NCBI RefSeq assembly: GCF_000422705.1
Contig: NZ_AUGO01000002.1
Location: 124,001-188,000 of the forward strand
Length of the DNA stretch: 64,000 bases
Direction of reading: 5' to 3'
Source of the DNA: Flavobacterium soli DSM 19725
GTDB taxonomy: Bacteria; Bacteroidota; Bacteroidia; Flavobacteriales; Flavobacteriaceae
Numbering within the stretch: the stretch's first letter is position 1; every line of letters starts with the position of its first letter. The translations under genes and the position numbers were made by a program. Below the pieces are notes generated by a model. It made no database searches and was not told the DNA's origin. It worked only from the letters and a program-made list of their open reading frames with translations. Positions 43,671-52,938 of the stretch are shown here, in pieces.

Positions 43671-44933
43671 CTATAAATCGAATTGTTTTATTTTTCGGTA
43701 CAAGGTTCTTTCAGAAATTCCGAGTTCATCAGCGGCAGCTTTACGTTTTCCTTTGTTTTTTTCTAATGATTTCTTGATCATTTCGATTTCTTTCTGTTCT
43801 AATTTCAGAATTTCTTCTTCTTCAACCGTTTCTGCAAAAAGATAACTGTCTTCCTGCTCTTCAAAATCTTTTTTAGGAACAACATTCTGAACAGGAATTA
43901 CAGAAAGTTCATTCTGATCTTCATAATCAATTTCCGAATCGTCCTGATGTGAACCATATATTTTCTGAATCAGATTTTTATTGGTTTCCTGAACTTTCGA
44001 GCTTCCGTTTTGCATTAATTCCAACGTCAGCTTTTTCAAATCGTTCAAGTCACTTTTCATATCAAAAAGCACTTTGTATAAAATCTCTCTTTCAGTACTG
44101 AAGTCGTTTTCGCTCTTTTTGTCTTTAATTACCGAAGGTAAATTGTTTCCTTCAGTAGGTAAATACGATTGCAAGGTCAAAGCCGAAATATCTCTATTGG
44201 TTTCCAAAACCGAAATTTGTTCCGCAACATTTCGAAGTTGTCGGATGTTTCCGCTCCAACGAAATTTTAATAAAAATTGAATCGCATTTTCATCCAATTT
44301 AATCGGAGGCATTTTATATTTATGGGCAAAATCCGAAGCAAATTTTCTGAAAAGCAAATGGATATCGTCTTTTCTGTCACGCAATGGTGGCAACGGAATA
44401 TCAACCGTGCTCAAACGATAATATAAATCTTCACGGAATTTTCCTTTTTCAATAGCATCAAACATATTCACGTTTGTAGCAGCCACGATTCGCACATCTG
44501 TTTTTTGAACTTGGGAAGAACCTACTTTGATAAATTCTCCATTTTCCAAAACACGAAGCAAACGAACTTGTGTTGTCAAAGGCAATTCTCCCACTTCGTC
44601 CAAGAAAATCGTTCCGCCATCTGCTACTTCAAAATAACCTTCACGCGTTGAAGTTGCTCCTGTAAAAGCACCTTTTTCGTGACCAAAAAGCTCACTGTCA
44701 ATGGTTCCTTCTGGAATAGCACCACAGTTTACGGCAATATATTTTCCGTGTTTTCTATGTGAAAGCGAATGGATGATCTTCGGGATACTTTCCTTCCCGA
44801 CACCACTTTCTCCCACAACCAAAACCGAAATATCCGTTGGTGCAACCTGGATTGCTTTTTCAATCGCACGATTTAATTTCGGGTCGTTCCCGATGATTTC
44901 AAATCGCTGTTTTATGGCCTGAACTGATTCCAT
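43671..44933 (-). CDS. Sigma-54-dependent transcriptional activator (no receiver domain)
   Basis: A 420-residue bacterial enhancer-binding protein. The AAA+ domain starts almost at the N-terminus, with Walker A GESGVGKESIPK, the sigma-54 contact loop GHEKGAFTGAT, Walker B GGTIFLDEVGEL and RIVAATNV. Residues about 260-370 form a variable linker, and the C-terminus is a Fis-type HTH (KRKAAADELGISERTLYRKIKQFDL). There is no receiver, PAS or GAF input domain, so it is probably controlled by protein interaction or level. It lies just downstream of miaB and upstream of lptE. No -24/-12 promoter was searched for. Confidence 0.93.
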   Translation of the reverse strand: MESVQAIKQRFEIIGNDPKLNRAIEKAIQVAPTDISVLVVGESGVGKESIPKIIHSLSHRKHGKYIAVNCGAIPEGTIDSELFGHEKGAFTGATSTREGYFEVADGGTIFLDEVGELPLTTQVRLLRVLENGEFIKVGSSQVQKTDVRIVAATNVNMFDAIEKGKFREDLYYRLSTVDIPLPPLRDRKDDIHLLFRKFASDFAHKYKMPPIKLDENAIQFLLKFRWSGNIRQLRNVAEQISVLETNRDISALTLQSYLPTEGNNLPSVIKDKKSENDFSTEREILYKVLFDMKSDLNDLKKLTLELMQNGSSKVQETNKNLIQKIYGSHQDDSEIDYEDQNELSVIPVQNVVPKKDFEEQEDSYLFAETVEEEEILKLEQKEIEMIKKSLEKNKGKRKAAADELGISERTLYRKIKQFDL

Positions 44934-44953
44934 ATATGTTTTTGTTGTTTTTG

Positions 44954-45004
44954 TTTCAGGTTTAAAGTTTAACGTTTCGCGAACCTTAAACTTTAAACCT
45001 GAAA
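44954..45004. repeat. 19-bp perfect inverted repeat between miaB and the sigma-54 activator gene
   Basis: TTTCAGGTTTAAAGTTTAA (44954-44972) and its exact reverse complement (44986-45004) flank a 13-base loop that itself contains GTTTCGCGAAC, a near-palindrome. It folds into a long hairpin without a T tract on either strand. It is made of TTTAAAGTTT-type units. Terminator, mRNA stabiliser or repeat element are all possible. Confidence 0.7.
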
Positions 45005-45016
45005 CTTTAAACTTTT

Positions 45017-46462
45017 TTAATTCATTTCACTATAACCCACAACTTCTCCAATCAAAGTCCCGCTGGTGCAAGTATTGATTTTTACATTCACAAAGTCGCC
45101 AATCTTATAATTTTCTCTAGGAAAAACAACCGTGATGCTTTGAGAATTTCTTCCTGAAAATTGTGCTGCCGATTTTTTAGAAGTCTTTTCGATTAAAACT
45201 TCGACGGTTTTCCCGATGAATTCCTCGCTTCTAAACCAGCTGTGTTTTTGTTGTAAATCGACAATTTCTTGTAATCTTCTCGCTTTTGTTTCTTCTGGAA
45301 CATCGTCTTCCATTTTTCTTCCCGCCAAGGTTCCCGGACGTTCAGAATAGGAATACATATAACCAAAATTATATTTTACAAATTCCATCAAGCTCAAGGT
45401 ATCTTGGTGATCTTGTTCGGTTTCGGTTGGGAAACCAGCAATCATATCTTGCGAAATACTGCATTCTGGAATTATCGTTCTGATTTTTGTGATCAAGTCG
45501 AAATATTCAGCTCGTGTATGCAAACGGTTCATTTCTTTCAAGATTCTATCGCTTCCCGATTGCACCGGAAGGTGAATATGCTTGCAAATATTCGGATATT
45601 TTGCAATAACGTGCAACACACTTTCGTGCATATCTTGCGGATTCGATGTTGAAAATCGGACACGCATTTTTGGGAAAGTCGTCGCGACCATTTCCAATAA
45701 AGTATCGAAATTCACGGCAGTTGCTTTTTGCATATCCGACGCTTTCTCGAAATCCTTTTTCAAGCCACCGCCATACCACAGATAGCTATCGACATTTTGA
45801 CCCAAAAGCGTAATTTCTTTATAACCTTGATTCCAAAGATTGGTAATTTCGGTCATAATACTTTGTGGCTCACGGCTTCTTTCGCGACCTCGCGTGAATG
45901 GTACCACACAAAACGTACACATATTATCGCAACCTCTTGTGATGGAAACCAAAGCCGTAATTCCATTGCTGTTCAATCGAACAGGTGAGATATCACCATA
46001 CGTTTCATCTTTTGATAAAATGACGTTGATGGCATCATTTCCAGATTCAACTTCGGCTAGAAGATTCGGTAAATCTTTGTAAGCATCTGGACCAACGACC
46101 AAATCCACAATTTTTTCTTCTTCGAGGAATTGACTTTTCAAACGTTCAGCCATACAACCCAAAACCCCAACTTTCATCTTTGGGTTGATGCGTTTTACAG
46201 CGTTATATTTTTCCAGACGTTTTCGAATCGTTTGTTCGGCCTTGTCTCTAATGGAACAGGTGTTTACCAAAACCAAATCGGCTTCTTCGAGAATTTGGGT
46301 GGTGTTGAAACCATTTTCAGATAGGATGGAAGCCACGACTTCGCTGTCCGAAAAATTCATCGCACAACCATAACTCTCTATAAAAAGTTTTTTGGTATTC
46401 CCCGTTTTATGTTCTAAAACTAAGCTTTCGCCTTGTTTGTTTTCTTCAATAATCTTTTCCAT
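45017..46462 (-). CDS. miaB: tRNA-2-methylthio-N6-dimethylallyladenosine synthase MiaB
   Basis: A 481-residue radical SAM methylthiotransferase that modifies A37 in tRNAs reading UNN codons. An N-terminal UPF0004 domain starts at about residue 28 (KLFIESYGCAMNFSDSE, VLVNTCSIRDKAEQT, VGVLGCMAERL), and the radical SAM motif RGCDNMCTFCVVPFTRGRERS holds CxxxCxxC. A C-terminal TRAM domain ends the protein (GKTVEVLIEKTSKK, then FVNVKINTCTSGTLIGEVVGY). Cys residues needed for both clusters are visible. A short hairpin repeat separates it from the sigma-54 activator gene. Confidence 0.96.
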   Translation of the reverse strand: MEKIIEENKQGESLVLEHKTGNTKKLFIESYGCAMNFSDSEVVASILSENGFNTTQILEEADLVLVNTCSIRDKAEQTIRKRLEKYNAVKRINPKMKVGVLGCMAERLKSQFLEEEKIVDLVVGPDAYKDLPNLLAEVESGNDAINVILSKDETYGDISPVRLNSNGITALVSITRGCDNMCTFCVVPFTRGRERSREPQSIMTEITNLWNQGYKEITLLGQNVDSYLWYGGGLKKDFEKASDMQKATAVNFDTLLEMVATTFPKMRVRFSTSNPQDMHESVLHVIAKYPNICKHIHLPVQSGSDRILKEMNRLHTRAEYFDLITKIRTIIPECSISQDMIAGFPTETEQDHQDTLSLMEFVKYNFGYMYSYSERPGTLAGRKMEDDVPEETKARRLQEIVDLQQKHSWFRSEEFIGKTVEVLIEKTSKKSAAQFSGRNSQSITVVFPRENYKIGDFVNVKINTCTSGTLIGEVVGYSEMN

Positions 46463-46579
46463 AGGTCTTCCTTCAGCGGAATTTTTTCAAGCTACAAATA
46501 TAGTACAAATTTAAGCGATATGACAAGATGGCAGAATTAGATTTAACAATGTTTTTTGAGGAAGATTGAAATATTGAAG

Positions 46580-46596
46580 GATTGAAAAATTTAAAG
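46580..46596. repeat. Second copy of GATTGAAAAATTTAAAG
   Basis: The 17-mer seen at 31854-31870 recurs here. It is in the 0.5-kb gap between miaB and topA. A nearby ATATTGAAGGATTGAAAA shows a further partial unit. Confidence 0.5.
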
Positions 46597-46722
46597 ATTT
46601 TGGATGGAGCTAAATTTTGACTGAAAGATTATGTTTGAAAAATATTTATACCTTAATATATATCTTTTTAAATTTTTTTCGCCAGTCCAAATTTTCTACA
46701 ATATTGGTCTGGAAGATTCCAA

Positions 46723-46738
46723 TCCCGAAGCTTCGGGA
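46723..46738. terminator. 16-bp perfect palindrome at the 3' end of the RNA-like element
   Basis: TCCCGAAGCTTCGGGA is a complete palindrome lying just beyond the conserved core of the minus-strand element, so it could fold into a hairpin ending that transcript. It lacks a clear U tract. Confidence 0.4.
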
Positions 46739-46755
46739 CAAATGGATTTTCAAAT

Positions 46756-46843
46756 AGCCCCGATGGTTGCTACTATCCTTTTGTGGCGGTCCCGACGCTT
46801 CGGGAGCATAAAAGATAGTGGCATCCAGCGGGAAAATGGATTC
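46756..46843 (-). ncRNA. Structured intergenic RNA-like element, copy 2
   Basis: On the minus strand this reads AATCCATTTTCC, GCTGGATGCCACTATC, then a central stem, then AACCATCGGGGCTA. The flanking core matches copy 1 at 5690-5824 (ATCCATTTTCC, GCTGGAGCCACT and ACCATCAGGGCTA). The central stem is different: TCCCGA/TCGGGA (46790-46805) inside a longer pairing of ACTATCTTTT with AAAAGGATAGT. The gap from 46463 to 46990 holds this element, the palindrome, the 17-mer repeat and the topA promoter; no gene was seen in it. Confidence 0.5.
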
Positions 46844-46963
46844 ATGATAATCACTATCGATTTGCTTCTAATGAAAATAAAAAATCTTTATATTTTAGGA
46901 CGTTGGAAATCAGCGAATTTGAATTAAAAAAAATCTAAAAACGCAATATTTAAAAAATTCACA

Positions 46964-46971
46964 TACTTTTG
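46964..46971 (+). promoter_or_regulatory. -7 box (TACTTTTG) of topA
   Basis: An exact TAnnTTTG match 19 bases before the topA ATG. No clear -33 TTG is visible 19-21 bases upstream. Confidence 0.5.
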
Positions 46972-46990
46972 CGACAGAAATAGAAGCATT

Positions 46991-49510
46991 ATGGCAAAGA
47001 ATTTAGTGATAGTTGAGTCGCCTGCGAAGGCAAAAACCATAGAAAAATTTTTAGGAAGCGATTACCAGGTGGAGTCCAGTTATGGGCACATTGCAGATTT
47101 GCCTTCCAAGGAAATAGGGGTAGATGTGTTAAATGGGTTTAAGCCGAAATATGAAGTTTCCCCTGATAAAAAAGCGTTGGTGACGAAGCTAAAAGGACTT
47201 GCCAAGAAAGCCGATATGGTTTGGTTGGCGAGTGATGAGGACCGTGAGGGAGAGGCCATTTCGTGGCACTTGTCTGAGGAATTGAACTTGAAGTCAGAGA
47301 ATACAAAAAGGATTGTTTTTCACGAGATTACCAAAACGGCCATTTTGAAGGCGATTGATAATCCGAGGGGAATTAATTATGACTTGGTAAACGCTCAGCA
47401 GGCGAGAAGGGTTTTGGATCGATTGGTGGGTTATGAACTTTCGCCTGTGCTTTGGAGAAAAATAAAAGGCGGTTTATCGGCGGGAAGAGTCCAGTCGGTT
47501 TCGGTGCGATTGATTGTGGAACGCGAAAGAGAAATCCAGAATTTTAAAGCGGTTGCAAGCTATTCTGTCGTAGCTGAATTTGCCAATGAAGCGGGAAAAA
47601 CCTTCAAGGCAAAATTGCCAAAGAATTTTAATACGAAGAAAGAAGCCGAAGATTTTTTGAATAAAAATATTGGGTCTATATATAAGGTAGCGGATTTGGA
47701 AACAAAACCTACCAAAAAATCGCCTGCAGCACCGTTTACAACTTCGACTTTGCAACAGGAAGCGGCGAGAAAATTGTATCTTCCGGTAGGAATCACGATG
47801 CAGTTGGCACAACGTTTATACGAAGCCGGTTTGATTACCTATATGAGAACGGACAGCGTGAACCTTTCGGCAGATGCTATGAATGCAGCAGAAGCTGAAA
47901 TCATTAAATCGTATGGAAAAGAGTTTTCAAAACCTAGAAGTTTTGTAACGAAAAGCAAAGGAGCTCAAGAAGCTCACGAGGCGATTCGTCCGACGGATAT
48001 GTCGCGTCATACTGTGAATATCGACAGAGATCAAGCGCGTTTGTATGATTTGATTTGGAAAAGAACGTTGGCTTCCCAGATGAGCGATGCTCAATTGGAA
48101 CGAACCAATGTGAAAATCGAAGCGAACAATCACAGAGAATTATTTGCAGCAACTGGAGAAGTTTTGCTTTTTGAAGGTTTCTTGAAAGTATATCTTGAAG
48201 GAAGTGATGACGATGATGAAGAACAAGAAGGAATGTTGCCTGCGATGAAAGTGAATGAGAAATTACAAAATAATTTTATCACAGCAACAGAACGATATAC
48301 AAGACCGCCGGCAAGATATACGGAAGCTTCTTTGGTGAAGAAATTGGAGGAACTGGGAATTGGCCGTCCGTCAACTTATGCTCCAACAATTTCTACGATC
48401 ATCAACAGAAATTATGTTGAGAAAGGAAATTTGGAAGGACAGGAAAGAAATTATACGCAATTGACTTTGCAATCTGGAAAGTTAGGTGAAAAAATGTTGA
48501 AGGAAACTACAGGTTCTGACAAAGGAAAATTGGTGCCGACAGATATTGGAACAATTGTTACTGATTTCTTGGTTAAGAATTTTGAAAGAATCCTGGATTA
48601 TAATTTCACAGCAAAAGTAGAACAGGATTTTGATGAAATTGCAGAAGGAAATGTGAATTGGGCAAAAATGATGCAGGAATTCTACGATCAGTTTCATCCT
48701 AATGTGAAAGATGTAGAGGCAAATGCTGAAAGAGAATCTGGGGAGAGAATTTTAGGTAAAGATCCAAAAACAGGAAAACCGGTAAGTGTTCGTTTAGGGA
48801 AATTTGGTCCGATGGCTCAGATTGGCGATGCGGAAGATGAAGAAAAGCAGTTTGCTAGTTTGATGAACGATCAGAATATCGGGAATATTACTTTGGAAGA
48901 AGCTTTGAATTTGTTCTTGCTTCCGAAAAATTTGGGAACACATAAAGGAGAAGATGTAGAAGTGAACAATGGCCGTTTTGGTCCGTATGTTCGTTTTGGA
49001 AAAATGTTTATTTCTTTACCGAAAGGAGAAGATCCATTGGATGTGACTTTTGAAAGAGCCAAAGAATTGATTGCTGAAAAAGAAGAAGCCGATGCTCCAA
49101 TTGCAACTTATAAAAATGAACCCGTTCAAAAAGGTGTGGGTCGTTTTGGGCCGTTCATCAAATGGAACGGAATGTTTATCAATGTAAGTAAGAAATATAA
49201 TTTTGACAATCTTTCACAATCGGATATTGTTGAACTGATTGAAGATAAGCTTCAGAAAGAAATTGACAAGGTTTTGCATCATTGGGAAGACGAAGGAATC
49301 AAAGTAGAAAAAGCTCGTTGGGGACGTTCAGTTATTACCAAAGGGAAAATCAAGATTGAACTGAGCAAGGATGTTGATGCGACGAAATTGACTTTGGCAG
49401 AAGTTCAGGAAATGATCGAGAAAAAGTCGCCTGCCAAAAAAACAGCAGCGAAAAAAACTACAGCCACTAAAAAGCCTGCTGCAAAAAAAGCAGTAGCCAA
49501 AAAGAAATAA
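46991..49510 (+). CDS. topA: DNA topoisomerase I
   Basis: An 839-residue type IA topoisomerase relaxing negative supercoils. The toprim domain starts MAKNLVIVESPAKAKTIEKFLG with SSYGHIADLP and ASDEDREGEAI. The catalytic region carries GLITYMRTDSVN (Tyr nucleophile in YMRTDS). The C-terminal part has repeated GRFGPYVRFG / GRFGPFIKWNG units instead of zinc ribbons, then a Lys/Ala-rich tail (AAKKTTATKKPAAKKAVAKKK) that resembles a histone H1-like DNA-binding tail. The arginase-like gene begins 3 bases after the stop. Confidence 0.97.
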   Translation: MAKNLVIVESPAKAKTIEKFLGSDYQVESSYGHIADLPSKEIGVDVLNGFKPKYEVSPDKKALVTKLKGLAKKADMVWLASDEDREGEAISWHLSEELNLKSENTKRIVFHEITKTAILKAIDNPRGINYDLVNAQQARRVLDRLVGYELSPVLWRKIKGGLSAGRVQSVSVRLIVEREREIQNFKAVASYSVVAEFANEAGKTFKAKLPKNFNTKKEAEDFLNKNIGSIYKVADLETKPTKKSPAAPFTTSTLQQEAARKLYLPVGITMQLAQRLYEAGLITYMRTDSVNLSADAMNAAEAEIIKSYGKEFSKPRSFVTKSKGAQEAHEAIRPTDMSRHTVNIDRDQARLYDLIWKRTLASQMSDAQLERTNVKIEANNHRELFAATGEVLLFEGFLKVYLEGSDDDDEEQEGMLPAMKVNEKLQNNFITATERYTRPPARYTEASLVKKLEELGIGRPSTYAPTISTIINRNYVEKGNLEGQERNYTQLTLQSGKLGEKMLKETTGSDKGKLVPTDIGTIVTDFLVKNFERILDYNFTAKVEQDFDEIAEGNVNWAKMMQEFYDQFHPNVKDVEANAERESGERILGKDPKTGKPVSVRLGKFGPMAQIGDAEDEEKQFASLMNDQNIGNITLEEALNLFLLPKNLGTHKGEDVEVNNGRFGPYVRFGKMFISLPKGEDPLDVTFERAKELIAEKEEADAPIATYKNEPVQKGVGRFGPFIKWNGMFINVSKKYNFDNLSQSDIVELIEDKLQKEIDKVLHHWEDEGIKVEKARWGRSVITKGKIKIELSKDVDATKLTLAEVQEMIEKKSPAKKTAAKKTTATKKPAAKKAVAKKK

Positions 49511-49513
49511 TAT

Positions 49514-50665
49514 ATGGAATTTGATTTTTTATCGCCGTTAGAGGATGAAATTTTAGACTTTGTAAAGGGGCTTTCTTCGCAACATTTGGGAAGTAAGGTC
49601 GTGATGCATTCGTCCAAAGAATTTCCAGATCTTGATAAAATCAATATTGCTATTATTGGTGTTTTGGAAAATAGAGGTGGCTATAATGAAGTAAATGATG
49701 TCGATTTGATTCCTATTCGAAAAGAATTGTACAGTCTTTTTCCGGGTAACTGGCATGCTTCGATAGCCGATTTGGGAAATATTGAATCGGGTAATTCCGT
49801 TAATGATACCTATTTTGCTTTAAAGAAAGTAACTGCCGAACTTATCAAAAAGAAAATTATACCTATTATAATAGGAGGAACTCAAGATTTGACTTATCCT
49901 TTGTATAGAGCTTATGATGAGCTTGAGCAAATGGTCAACTTGGTGTCGATAGATAATAAGTTTGACTTTGGAAAGGAAGCTTCGGAATTATCGGCTACTT
50001 CTTATGTTACTAAAATGATAGTAGAAGAGCCAAATAATCTTTTTAATTACAGTAATATTGGCTTTCAAACCTATTATAACTCTCAAGAAGAGATTGATTT
50101 GATAGAAAAACTTTTTTTTGATGCCTATCGTTTGGGAGAGATTTCCAATAATATTTCGATTTCGGAACCTGTTTTTCGTGATGCTGATATAATATCTTTA
50201 GATTTAACATCCGTAAAGTCTTGTGATTCGGGTAATTTTATTACTTTTACCCCCAACGGATTTAACGGTAAGGAAATATGTTCTTTATCAAGATATGCTG
50301 GAATAAGCGATAAAGTGTCATTATTTGGGATTTTTAATCACAATAGTTCAAAACAGGAAGCAGTTTTGATTGCTCAAATTGTTTGGTACTTTATTGAAGG
50401 TTATCATTATCGATCAAATGAATACCCTTTTGGAAGTAAGGAGAGCTATTTAAAATACATTGTGCCTTTAGAAGACGAACAATTAGTGTTTTATAAGAGT
50501 GATAAAACCGAAAGATGGTGGATAGAAATACCATTTATTTCAAGTGTTAATAATAAATTAAAAAGAAATACGTTATTACCATGTTCCTATGATGATTATT
50601 TAGGAGCTACTAATCAAGAAATTCCAGAGAGATGGTGGAAGGCTCAAAGGAAAAATATCTTATAG
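49514..50665 (+). CDS. Arginase-fold protein lacking the metal-ligand motifs (formimidoylglutamase-like)
   Basis: A 383-residue protein with the overall arginase/agmatinase/HutG fold order, but the three manganese-binding motifs are altered. IIIGGTQDLTYPLY stands in place of GGDHS; SIDNKFDF stands where DAHxD would be; and ISLDLTSVK stands where SxDxD would be. A C-terminal tail (DYLGATNQEIPERWWKAQRK) is shared by relatives in this position. Homologues between topA and gldK are often named formimidoylglutamase by automatic pipelines, but with the ligands missing a catalytic role is doubtful. It starts 3 bases after topA and may be cotranscribed; gldK has its own promoter. Confidence 0.75.
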   Translation: MEFDFLSPLEDEILDFVKGLSSQHLGSKVVMHSSKEFPDLDKINIAIIGVLENRGGYNEVNDVDLIPIRKELYSLFPGNWHASIADLGNIESGNSVNDTYFALKKVTAELIKKKIIPIIIGGTQDLTYPLYRAYDELEQMVNLVSIDNKFDFGKEASELSATSYVTKMIVEEPNNLFNYSNIGFQTYYNSQEEIDLIEKLFFDAYRLGEISNNISISEPVFRDADIISLDLTSVKSCDSGNFITFTPNGFNGKEICSLSRYAGISDKVSLFGIFNHNSSKQEAVLIAQIVWYFIEGYHYRSNEYPFGSKESYLKYIVPLEDEQLVFYKSDKTERWWIEIPFISSVNNKLKRNTLLPCSYDDYLGATNQEIPERWWKAQRKNIL

Positions 50666-50729
50666 TGAAGTAGTTAATGAAAAAATAACGTTGATTTCAC
50701 ATAATTTTAAGTTTTTGTTAGTAAAAAAA

Positions 50730-50760
50730 TTGTTTTTTAGAAAAATAATAAATAGGTTTA
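50730..50760 (+). promoter_or_regulatory. Putative promoter of gldKLMN
   Basis: TTG at 50730-50732, a 20-base spacer, then TAGGTTTA (50753-50760; one mismatch to TAnnTTTG), giving a leader of about 30-35 bases before the gldK ATG. Confidence 0.55.
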
Positions 50761-50798
50761 CGGCCTTAAATTAAGAATATATTATAACCCAAATTTAT

Positions 50799-52193
50799 AT
50801 GAAGAAGTTCATTGCATTTGCAGCATTATCATCATTATTATTTAGCTGTGGCTCTAGCGACAAAGGGGAATTAGTAGGAGTAAAAGGAAAGAAATGGCAT
50901 CCGGAGAAACCTTACGGAATGACATTGGTTCCAGGTGGTTCCTATATTATGGGTAAATCAGATGATGATTTAGCTAATATTGGAGATGCTCCAACTAAAA
51001 CTGTAACAGTACGTTCTTTCTATATGGATGAAACGGAAATCACAAATAGTGAATACCGTCAGTTTGTGGAGTGGGTAAAGGATTCTACTATCAGAGTTCG
51101 TTTGGCTATTATGGCTGATGAGCAAGGTCAAACTGCTGGAACAGGTGGTGGTAAAAACGCTACAGGTATTGGAGATTTTGCTTTCGCCGATACTGATCCT
51201 GAAAAAATGACTCCATACGATAAGTATATGTATGAAAATTACTATAGTGTAGGTACGGAAGATGACATGTATGCTGGTAGAAAATTAAACAAAAAAGTAA
51301 AATTGATTACAGATACTTCTAAGTATCCTGATGAATTTTATACAGAAGTTATGGATTCAATGTATTTGCCTCTTGAAGAGTCATACAATGGATTGAGAAC
51401 TATCGATAATAGTAAGTTGAAATTCCGTTACACGGAAGTTGACTTAAATGAAGCGGTAAAGAAAAAAGGAAGAAAAGGATTTATCAAAAAGTCTGAGCCT
51501 GTAGAAATCTATCCTGATACTACTTCTTGGATTAAGGATTTCTCTTACTCCTATAATGAGCCAATGCATAATGACTACTTTTGGCACCAAGCTTATAGTG
51601 ATTATCCAGTAGTGGGTGTTTCATGGAAGCAATCTAAAGCATTCTGTGCTTGGAGAACTTTGCATAAAAATGCTTACATTAAATCTAAAAAGAAAAAAGG
51701 ACGTAACTTGATCAATTCATTCAGATTGCCAACTGAGGCAGAATGGGAGTATGCTGCTAGAGGTGGTCTTCAATCTGCAACTTATCCTTGGGGAGGTCCT
51801 TATACTAAAAATGATAGAGCTTGCTTCTTGGCAAACTTTAAGCCTAACAGAGGGGATTATGCTGCTGATGGAGCATTGTATACAGTAGAAGCAGAATCTT
51901 TTGATCCAAACGGATATAATTTGTACAACATGGCTGGAAACGTTGCAGAGTGGACAAACTCGTCATACGATGCTGGTGCTTATGAGTTCGTTTCAACAAT
52001 GAATCCAAATGTACCAGATGCTAAAAATCAACGTAAAGTTGTAAGAGGTGGATCATGGAAAGATGTTGCTTACATGTTGCAAGTGAGTACTCGTGATTTT
52101 GAATATGCAGATACTGCAAGAAGTTACATCGGTTTCAGAACAGTTCAAGATTATATGGGAACTGAAACAACAGGTAACGCACCAAGAAATTAA
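50799..52193 (+). CDS. gldK: Gliding motility / type IX secretion lipoprotein GldK
   Basis: A 464-residue outer-membrane lipoprotein. The signal peptide ends in a lipobox (AALSSLLFSCGSSD). The mature protein has the formylglycine-generating-enzyme-like fold used as a structural unit (LVPGGSYIMGKSDDD, SFYMDETEITNSEYRQFVEW, PTEAEWEYAARGG, YNMAGNVAEWTNSSYDAGAYEF, RKVVRGGSWKD). GldK with GldN forms the periplasmic ring of the T9SS. It is the first gene of gldK-gldL-gldM-gldN with the usual order. The complex exports cargo such as the sorting-domain protein at 7525-10725. Confidence 0.97.
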   Translation: MKKFIAFAALSSLLFSCGSSDKGELVGVKGKKWHPEKPYGMTLVPGGSYIMGKSDDDLANIGDAPTKTVTVRSFYMDETEITNSEYRQFVEWVKDSTIRVRLAIMADEQGQTAGTGGGKNATGIGDFAFADTDPEKMTPYDKYMYENYYSVGTEDDMYAGRKLNKKVKLITDTSKYPDEFYTEVMDSMYLPLEESYNGLRTIDNSKLKFRYTEVDLNEAVKKKGRKGFIKKSEPVEIYPDTTSWIKDFSYSYNEPMHNDYFWHQAYSDYPVVGVSWKQSKAFCAWRTLHKNAYIKSKKKKGRNLINSFRLPTEAEWEYAARGGLQSATYPWGGPYTKNDRACFLANFKPNRGDYAADGALYTVEAESFDPNGYNLYNMAGNVAEWTNSSYDAGAYEFVSTMNPNVPDAKNQRKVVRGGSWKDVAYMLQVSTRDFEYADTARSYIGFRTVQDYMGTETTGNAPRN

Positions 52194-52247
52194 ATTATTA
52201 AACCAAACTTTATAAACTATCTAATTAACTAAAAAACTATTATTATT

Positions 52248-52883
52248 ATGGCATTTTTAAGCAAAAAAGTAATGAATTTCGCTTACGGTATGGGAGCGGC
52301 AGTTGTAATCATCGGAGCTCTTTTTAAATTGCAACACTGGCCTGGTGCAAGTGCAATGTTGATCATTGGGCTTGGTGTAGAAGCGTTAATTTTCGGACTA
52401 TCTGCTTTTGACCCAGTTGATACTGAACTTGATTGGACACTTGTTTATCCTGAATTAGCAGGAGGAGAAGGGAAAAAGAGAGATGTAAAGAAAGAAAACC
52501 CAACTGAAGCTCAAGGTTTACTTTCTCAAAAATTAGACAACTTGTTAAAAGAAGCTAAAATCGATGGTGAATTGATGGCGAGCTTAGGAAATAGTATCAA
52601 AAATTTCGAATCTGCTGCTAAAGGAATTTCTCCAGCTGCTGATGGAATTGCTGCTACAAAAAAATACAGTGAAGAATTGTCTATGGCTGCTGCTCAAATG
52701 GAGTCTCTAAACAGTCTTTATAAAGTACAGTTAGAAAGTGCTTCAAGAAATGCTGAAGCTAACAAAGAAATCGCTGATAACGCTTCTAAATTAAAAGATC
52801 AAATGCAGTCTATGACAGCAAACATTGCTTCGTTAAACAATGTTTATGGTGGAATGCTTTCTGCAATGAGTAACAAAGGATAA
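52248..52883 (+). CDS. gldL: Gliding motility / type IX secretion protein GldL
   Basis: A 211-residue inner membrane protein with two transmembrane helices in the first 60 residues (KVMNFAYGMGAAVVIIGALFKL and GASAMLIIGLGVEALIFGLSAF) and a long cytoplasmic helical tail with LSMAAAQMESLNSLYKVQLE. GldL together with GldM forms the proton-motive-force-driven motor of the T9SS. The conserved Glu in the second helix (GVEALIF) is visible. It is 54 bases downstream of gldK. Confidence 0.96.
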   Translation: MAFLSKKVMNFAYGMGAAVVIIGALFKLQHWPGASAMLIIGLGVEALIFGLSAFDPVDTELDWTLVYPELAGGEGKKRDVKKENPTEAQGLLSQKLDNLLKEAKIDGELMASLGNSIKNFESAAKGISPAADGIAATKKYSEELSMAAAQMESLNSLYKVQLESASRNAEANKEIADNASKLKDQMQSMTANIASLNNVYGGMLSAMSNKG

Positions 52884-52938
52884 TTAGTTTTATTACTATA
52901 TTTTCATAAACAAAATAAACTAAACTAATTAAGAAAAA

